Shown here: positions 16,670 to 17,864 of the stretch, in pieces
Layout of the letters: every line of letters begins with the position of its first letter
Numbering within the stretch: the stretch's first letter is position 1
Assembly: GCA_025201865.1 (NCBI GenBank)
Contig: MU603114.1
Coordinates: forward strand, 1,956 to 19,819
Length of the DNA stretch: 17,864 nt
Origin: Ramicandelaber brevisporus
Taxonomy: Eukaryota; Kickxellomycota; Ramicandelaberales; Ramicandelaberaceae
Direction: 5' to 3'
Made by a program: the position numbers and the translations under genes
Notes under the pieces: model-generated
What the model saw: only the letters and a program-made list of their open reading frames with translations
Told to the model about the DNA's origin: nothing
Databases searched by the model: none

Positions 16670-16693
16670 CTTACGTCAAGAAATTGGCGTAAG
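16670..16693 (+). other. Hairpin: 10-bp stem with GAAA tetraloop
   Basis: CTTACGTCAA (16670-16679), loop GAAA, then TTGGCGTAAG (16684-16693). As RNA all ten positions pair, nine Watson-Crick and one U-G. The loop fits the stable GNRA class. The left arm also contains TTACGTCA, a CRE/ATF-like DNA word. It lies 171 nt after the Ser-rich gene's stop codon, plausibly in its 3' UTR. Confidence 0.55.
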
Positions 16694-16942
16694 CTGAGCC
16701 CTTCACTATCAAGTGCTCTTTGTCATCAGTGTTACTGATATGTGTGTGCTTGATCATCATTACCAATCAACCAGTCGACACTACCAAGTGTGCCTCATCG
16801 CGAGTGTTTTTTCGCCGTCTCGGATATGATCGCACACTCCACTACACTACACACACACATTCTCTGTCTTTCTGCCATTAGCTGGCGCTCAACAGAGTCA
16901 TCTTCTCTTTCTATTTCTCCCTTTCCCCTGGCTTACCATTGA

Positions 16943-16968
16943 GGCGGTGAATAGATTGCATCGCCGCC
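16943..16968. repeat. Inverted repeat GGCGGTGA ... TCGCCGCC
   Basis: 8-bp arms that pair fully if one U-G wobble is allowed, with a 10-nt loop. TGGCT (16929-16933) and AGCCA (16969-16973) could extend it after an asymmetric bulge. A CCAAT word (16971-16975) follows. Could be structural or regulatory; function unknown. Confidence 0.35.
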
Positions 16969-17200
16969 AGCCAATATTTTCGCCGTCTTGATTTATGAGT
17001 CTGCGAATCACATTCGGTCGAAGGGACAGTCGTTTTATGCAAATGAGAGAAGTTTTGATTACCAGTACACGGTCCAAGCCCAACGAATCGGCGTTTGTTT
17101 GCAATATGCGTGTGTCTGTGTGCGTGTGTGTGTCAGCACTTTGCAGAAAGTCCACACGTCCTCGTCAATCAAACTACGACACATATCGCACTCGTATTGC

Positions 17201-17227
17201 ACGCATCGCACGCATCGCACGCATCGG
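17201..17227 (+). repeat. ACGCATCGC 9-bp tandem repeat, three units
   Basis: Three adjacent 9-bp units, the last with one change, about 130 bp before the TATA box at 17357. It could be a multi-site promoter element or simple slippage. Confidence 0.7.
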
Positions 17228-17356
17228 CTCTTGGCGTTTTATCCGCCCTGTTCTTTTTTCCTCTTCTTCTTTTTGTTTTTGCCTGCGTAGTATATTTTGA
17301 TTCGGCCAGTCTCCAGCTGCCAGTATCCTTCGATTTCTCCATCATCATCTGCGAGT

Positions 17357-17366
17357 CTATATAAAC
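17357..17366 (+). promoter_or_regulatory. TATA box of the last gene
   Basis: CTATATAAAC, followed by a stretch with no ATG until 17552. It shares ATATAAAC with the boxes at 8589 and 15997. Confidence 0.7.
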
Positions 17367-17551
17367 CACCCCAGTGGAACGTTGTTGAGGAGCGCGGTCG
17401 GCCTTCCGTCTTTTCCAACTGACTCGTCATATCGCAAATATCCCTCATATATCCTCGTCATTGTTGCTACTGTTGCTGTTTTTTCTATATACATCGACAG
17501 CACCAGCCATACCCCATACCATAAACGTACGTGTATCGCACTCTGCCGTTC

Positions 17552-17845
17552 ATGAGCAGCGTTTCGCCCATATTCGGGTGGCTTGTGTGCTCAGACTTTC
17601 GTCAATCACCTCGCATCCTCGCATCCGCCCCCATTTGCGGACGCGCTGTCAATCGAGCTGCCACCATCGCCGCACCCCCCGTCTCTACTCAGCATACTCA
17701 GCATACTCAGCAACCTCCATTGACGCACCGCTTTCATCACCGAGCGCTCTCTGGCCTGAGCAATTTCGGACTTGCAATACTTTCGGAGCATTTACCATTC
17801 AGCGATGGCGACTGCGACTGCGACTGCGACTGCGACTGTGTTTGA
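17552..17845 (+). CDS. Possible N-terminus of the last gene (97-codon frame, mitochondrial-like)
   Basis: The ATG at 17552 is the first after the TATA box at 17357, with no other ATG between. The first 45 residues look like a mitochondrial presequence: Arg, Ser and Ala with one acidic residue (SPRILASAPICGRAVNRAAT). Then come a His/Gln/Thr stretch and RALSGLSNFGLA. The frame ends inside a GCGACT repeat as an Asp-Cys run and stops at 17843-17845. This could be a complete small protein, the first exon of a longer gene, an upstream frame overlapping the start at 17805, or a gene broken by a one- or two-base error. I do not recognise it. Confidence 0.35.
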   Translation: MSSVSPIFGWLVCSDFRQSPRILASAPICGRAVNRAATIAAPPVSTQHTQHTQQPPLTHRFHHRALSGLSNFGLAILSEHLPFSDGDCDCDCDCDCV

Positions 17846-17864
17846 TGACCCACACACTTGCACT
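17805..17864 (+). CDS. Alternative start of the last gene, open at the window edge
   Basis: The ATG at 17805 opens a different frame from the one at 17552, with 20 codons and no stop before the edge. The GCGACT repeat gives Ala-Thr five times, followed by V-F-D-D-P. The frame has a TGA upstream at 17757, so this is its first Met. The encoded run is less odd than the Asp-Cys run of the other frame, but too little is visible to identify a protein. Confidence 0.35.
   Translation, partial: MATATATATATVFDDPHTCT
17808..17837 (+). repeat. GCGACT hexanucleotide repeat, five units
   Basis: Five exact 6-bp units at the overlap of the two candidate coding frames. Changes by whole units keep the frame; a non-unit indel would switch between the Asp-Cys and Ala-Thr frames. 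Confidence 0.9.

Larger units (their letters stand above)
16500..17356 (+). other. Intergenic region downstream of the Ser-rich gene
   Basis: It starts with an imperfect 9-bp repeat (CACCATAGA type, 16501-16536), then the hairpin at 16670. A 12-bp direct repeat TTTTCGCCGTCT occurs at 16809 and 16977. There is an inverted repeat at 16943-16968, then CA/TG-rich patches and the ACGCATCGC repeat at 17201. Open frames such as 16995-17300 consist mainly of these repeats and do not look like proteins. Confidence 0.5.

Noticed and set aside
16444-16692. 82-codon His-rich frame starting with a real ATG and overlapping the end of the Ser-rich gene
   Set aside because: The His run comes from the CACCATAGA repeat read in another frame, and the start lies deep inside the upstream coding sequence. 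No independent support.
16995-17300. 101-codon plus-strand frame with a repeated Arg-Ile-Ala motif
   Set aside because: Built from TG-rich sequence, the ACGCATCGC repeat and a T-rich tract; no sign of a real protein.

Overview
The window looks like nuclear DNA of a compact, intron-poor eukaryote, most likely an early-diverging fungus. Reasons: long uninterrupted reading frames with ATG starts and eukaryotic domain architectures (WD40 Trm82, F-box/LRR, RGS, trypsin, a pacifastin-type inhibitor), TATA boxes, A/C-rich leaders and abundant Ser/Thr/Asn/Gln/His low-complexity coding runs. The mix of secreted trypsin, pacifastin module and intron-poor genes made me think of the zoopagomycete/Kickxellomycotina side of fungi, but that placement is a weak inference.

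Layout. 1-1872 (minus, 3' end cut by the window edge): circularly permuted mitochondrial GTPase of the YqeH/NOA1/Gep3 family. 2006-3319 (plus): Trm82/WDR4, WD40 partner of the tRNA m7G46 methyltransferase, sharing a 133-bp divergent promoter with the GTPase. 3804-6296 (plus): F-box/LRR protein with a long low-complexity spacer. 6486-7436 (minus): secreted trypsin zymogen, tail to tail with the F-box gene. 8712-9251 (plus): small secreted Cys-rich protein with one canonical pacifastin module and two modules that appear to lack one disulfide; it is divergent from the trypsin gene across about 1.3 kb of repeat-rich DNA. 10943-15202 (plus): 1419-residue regulator of G-protein signalling with an RGS domain split by two inserts, behind a leader region with no ATG for 1310 bp. 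16182-16499 (plus): Ser-rich 105-residue protein of unknown function with a clear TATA box. 17552 to the right edge: start of a further gene whose frame is uncertain at a hexanucleotide repeat.

The genes do not form one pathway. Three themes link some of them: organelle and tRNA translation (GTPase and Trm82), a secreted protease beside an inhibitor-like protein, and G-protein signalling. The strongest unexplained signals are the 1.3-kb ATG-free stretch, the paired-cysteine loss in the pacifastin-like repeats, the split RGS domain, an exact 77-bp tandem duplication in the RGS leader, and a 10-bp hairpin with a GAAA loop downstream of the Ser-rich gene.
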